DNA of 64,000 nt from CBDCVN01 sp965223585 (lineage in GTDB: Bacteria > Deinococcota > Deinococci > Deinococcales > Trueperaceae), in contig CBDCWW010000022.1 of assembly GCA_965223585.1 (NCBI GenBank), positions 707,607 through 771,606 of the forward strand, written 5' to 3'. The position numbers were made by a program, and so were the translations under genes. Below, piece by piece: positions 62,162-64,000 of this stretch. Position 1 is the stretch's first letter. Each line of letters begins with the position of its first letter. The notes under the pieces are model-generated. The model searched no databases. It was not told the DNA's origin and saw only the letters and a program-made list of their open reading frames with translations.

Positions 62162-63164
62162 AGAGTTGTTCGGAAATAGAGAGGCATGCTAAAATAGCAG
62201 TCACCATGGCAGCTTTTAATACAAGAAGTGACAGACAAGTGAGAGCTTTGACAGGCTTGCCTGAAGAAAAGATTGATGAGTTAGCATCAACCTTTGAACA
62301 AGCCTACGAAGAGCAAAGTCAGAAAGATTATGAAGAACAACAGGCTAATGGAAAAAGGGAACGATCTCTTGGTGGGGGAAGAAAAAGTAAACTTTCCTCT
62401 GCTAAACATAAGCTTGAATTTATCCTTTACTACCTCAAAAGCTATCCTACCCTTGATGAATTAGCAGAAAAGTTTGATATGGCTCGTTCTAGTGCACATT
62501 ACTGGGTACACAAACTACTGCCAATTCTCTCTGCAGCGTTGGCAAAATTAGGGATGTTGCCTAAACGAGAATTCAGTACACCAGAAGAATTAAAAGAAGC
62601 ACTTGAAGAAGCACGAAAAATATTAATAGATGCTACAGAGAGGAAGCATAGACGACCTAGTAAAGATGAAGAGCAAAAAGAGCTATATAGTGGAAAGAAG
62701 AAGCGACACACAGTAAAAAACACAGTGATAGCAACAGGAGAAAGGATAATAATCTATGTAGGAAAGACATTTGCTGGGCGAAGGCATGATTATGGGATGT
62801 TCAAAGAAGAATTCCCACCTGAGGAGGGATGGCTAAAAGGAGAAGGTAAAAGAGCGAAGCTAGACTCAGGATATCAAGGGATAAACAAGGACTATGGAAT
62901 AGAAGCAGAGATACCGTACAAGAAGCCGAGGAAGAGTAAAAAGAATCCTAACCCTCAATTAACAAAAGCAGAAAAAGCAAGGAACAAAGCACTAAGTAAA
63001 GCAAGGGTATATGTTGAACATGCAATAGGAGGAATGAAACGCTTTAATATATTAGTGCATGCCTTTCGGAATCGCAAAGCAGGGTTTATAGATAGCGTTA
63101 TTGCTGTTTGTGGTGGGCTTTGGAATTTCTTGATTATGTGAATTATTTATTTCCGAACAACTCT
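62162..63164 (+). mobile_element. IS5-family (ISL2-like) element, 1,003 bp
   Basis: Perfect inverted repeats AGAGTTGTTCGGAAATA at both ends and a 3-bp target duplication ATA (62159-62161, 63165-63167), which fits the ANT target of the ISL2 group. It lies in intergenic DNA after cysQ and breaks no visible gene. Confidence 0.92.
62206..63141 (+). CDS. IS5-family transposase (DDE_Tnp_4 type)
   Basis: 311 residues. N-terminal helix-turn-helix (D-E-L-A-E-K-F-D-M-A-R-S-S-A-H-Y-W-V). DDE residues appear in I-D-A-T-E-R-K-H-R-R-P, L-D-S-G-Y-Q-G-I and V-E-H-A-I-G-G-M-K-R-F. The frame is intact. Confidence 0.92.
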   Translation: MAAFNTRSDRQVRALTGLPEEKIDELASTFEQAYEEQSQKDYEEQQANGKRERSLGGGRKSKLSSAKHKLEFILYYLKSYPTLDELAEKFDMARSSAHYWVHKLLPILSAALAKLGMLPKREFSTPEELKEALEEARKILIDATERKHRRPSKDEEQKELYSGKKKRHTVKNTVIATGERIIIYVGKTFAGRRHDYGMFKEEFPPEEGWLKGEGKRAKLDSGYQGINKDYGIEAEIPYKKPRKSKKNPNPQLTKAEKARNKALSKARVYVEHAIGGMKRFNILVHAFRNRKAGFIDSVIAVCGGLWNFLIM

Positions 63165-63167
63165 ATA

Positions 63168-63552
63168 GTCTCCCTTACTAACTATTTTATTTATGAGAGT
63201 TAAATTAAGCAATGCTTTAAGGTGTTTTAAACAACTAAGGTGAGCCTTATGGTGTCTCCTAGGTTAAATTGCAAGAATTTTAAGGTTTTTTGATACATTA
63301 ATTTAGCAAAATTGGTTTTGTGTTAAACTAAATAGTGTGAAAAAGAGCACTTTAATTTTTTAAGCCTTACATACTTCAGTGGTTTAGTTATGAACATTTG
63401 TATTTTTGCTCACATTGAAAAGCACATGTCATTTGCTCTATTCAATATTCCAAGTTCTCGCAAAAGATGTCCATTAAACTTACCTAGTAGGTGTTTTATA
63501 GTCTTAGCAAAAGTTCTCTTATAAGAATTAAGTCTGTTAGGAGTGTGATTTT
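63168..63552. other. Intergenic region
   Basis: 385 AT-rich bases without a gene. TTAGGAG lies 8-9 nt before the ATG at 63553. No other feature recognised. Confidence 0.35.
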
Positions 63553-64000
63553 ATGCAAGTAAACTTGTTGGATTTCTTGAAAATATCTATACTTATAGTG
63601 CTAAGTTTTTTAGCCCCCACCCTAGCTCAGCAGGAAGCTGAAGCAGATGAAACTACTCAAGTAGCTGCTTTAGAGGCAGAACTAGAGGTTGTTAAAACTG
63701 AACTCGAGCAATTAAAGGCTTGGCGTGAAGGGTTCCTTCAAGCTGTTAAAGATGCTAAAGCTCAAGAGAATGACGCTGTATCTTCTGAAGATGATGGAAG
63801 TACAGCAACCTCTAAAGGAGAGGTTGTTTCTGCTTTTTTAACTAAAGAACTCGAGGCTACTAACTCTAAGATTAAAACTTTTGAAGATCGATTGGTCAAA
63901 ACTAGAGAAAAGCTAGTTGATTTGGAAGCATCCCCAGATGGCAACGCTGAGAAACTAGAAGCTGCTAACTCTCAGATAGAAAAGACGGAAGCCCAACTCG
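63553..64000 (+). CDS. Secreted coiled-coil protein, N-terminal part (cut by window end)
   Basis: 149 codons open to the end of the window. Residues 1-~26 form a signal peptide ending P-T-L-A-Q. What follows is almost pure coiled coil (V-A-A-L-E-A-E-L-E-V-V-K-T-E-L-E-Q-L-K), with a short acidic/Ser break near residue 77-90. It resembles the start of envelope or S-layer-associated proteins, but the diagnostic part lies outside. Two CTCGAG sites lie inside it, both coding Leu-Glu. Confidence 0.7.
   Translation, partial: MQVNLLDFLKISILIVLSFLAPTLAQQEAEADETTQVAALEAELEVVKTELEQLKAWREGFLQAVKDAKAQENDAVSSEDDGSTATSKGEVVSAFLTKELEATNSKIKTFEDRLVKTREKLVDLEASPDGNAEKLEAANSQIEKTEAQL

Overview
This 64 kb window is AT-rich chromosomal DNA from a bacterium carrying a heavy load of insertion sequences. 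My best guess, from memory of the families, is a low-GC lineage related to Deinococcota. The ClpC has no middle domain and starts very like the Deinococcus/Thermus proteins, RecJ has a long C-terminal extension, tmk sits next to a Nif3-like gene, BTAD-type NTPase regulators are present, and several start codons lie directly behind a -10 box (leaderless). Against this, the window has a two-subunit glycyl-tRNA synthetase (glyQ/glyS), which cultured Deinococcus and Thermus do not use. Lipoprotein signals and a rich set of secreted proteins fit a diderm envelope. I would not name a genus.

Layout. 0-11 kb is core: two DUF4384 envelope proteins meeting tail to tail, recJ, the rpsB-tsf-pyrH translation/nucleotide cluster, a class A penicillin-binding protein and glycogen synthase glgA. 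11-13 kb holds a beta-propeller/dihaem cytochrome fusion. 13.1-23.7 kb is the wreck of one giant surface lipoprotein gene (about 2,340 codons; dockerin, a JAMM-like motif, a Pro/Asp spacer, PKD domains, pre-peptidase repeats). Three unrelated elements have broken it: an IS630-type element, an IS3-type element, and a 703-nt group II intron with no encoded protein, inserted antisense. 24-27 kb has another IS630-type element and a second lipoprotein broken by a single-base frameshift.

27.3-33.5 kb is a conflict-type gene encoding trypsin-nSTAND NTPase-membrane segment-21 WD40 repeats. A 1,012-bp IS cuts it, with a perfect 6-bp target duplication; removing the IS restores a 1,737-residue frame. 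33.6-39.6 kb contains a secreted lectin-like protein, an IS4-type element and a three-gene module: two unrecognised proteins with overlapping stop/start codons, then a fusion of an Mrr-like nuclease with a ParA ATPase. This module is the best candidate for an undescribed (probably defence) system. A tRNA-Pro(GGG) follows, and then a foreign-looking GC-rich M6 metalloprotease gene.

42.4-64 kb returns to mostly core genes (tmk, Nif3-like, ubiA-like, DUF3810, astacin lipoprotein, redoxin, glyS/glyQ, clpC, cysQ), interrupted by a BTAD/NTPase/TPR regulator, a second damaged copy of the first IS630-type element and an IS5-type element. The window ends inside a secreted coiled-coil gene.

Two global signals stand out. 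The palindrome CTCGAG, often as GCTCGAGC, occurs about 33 times by eye, several times more than base composition predicts, and recalls the HIP1 repeats of cyanobacteria. It is absent from about 8.0 to 33.4 kb, the region holding most of the mobile elements and surface genes.
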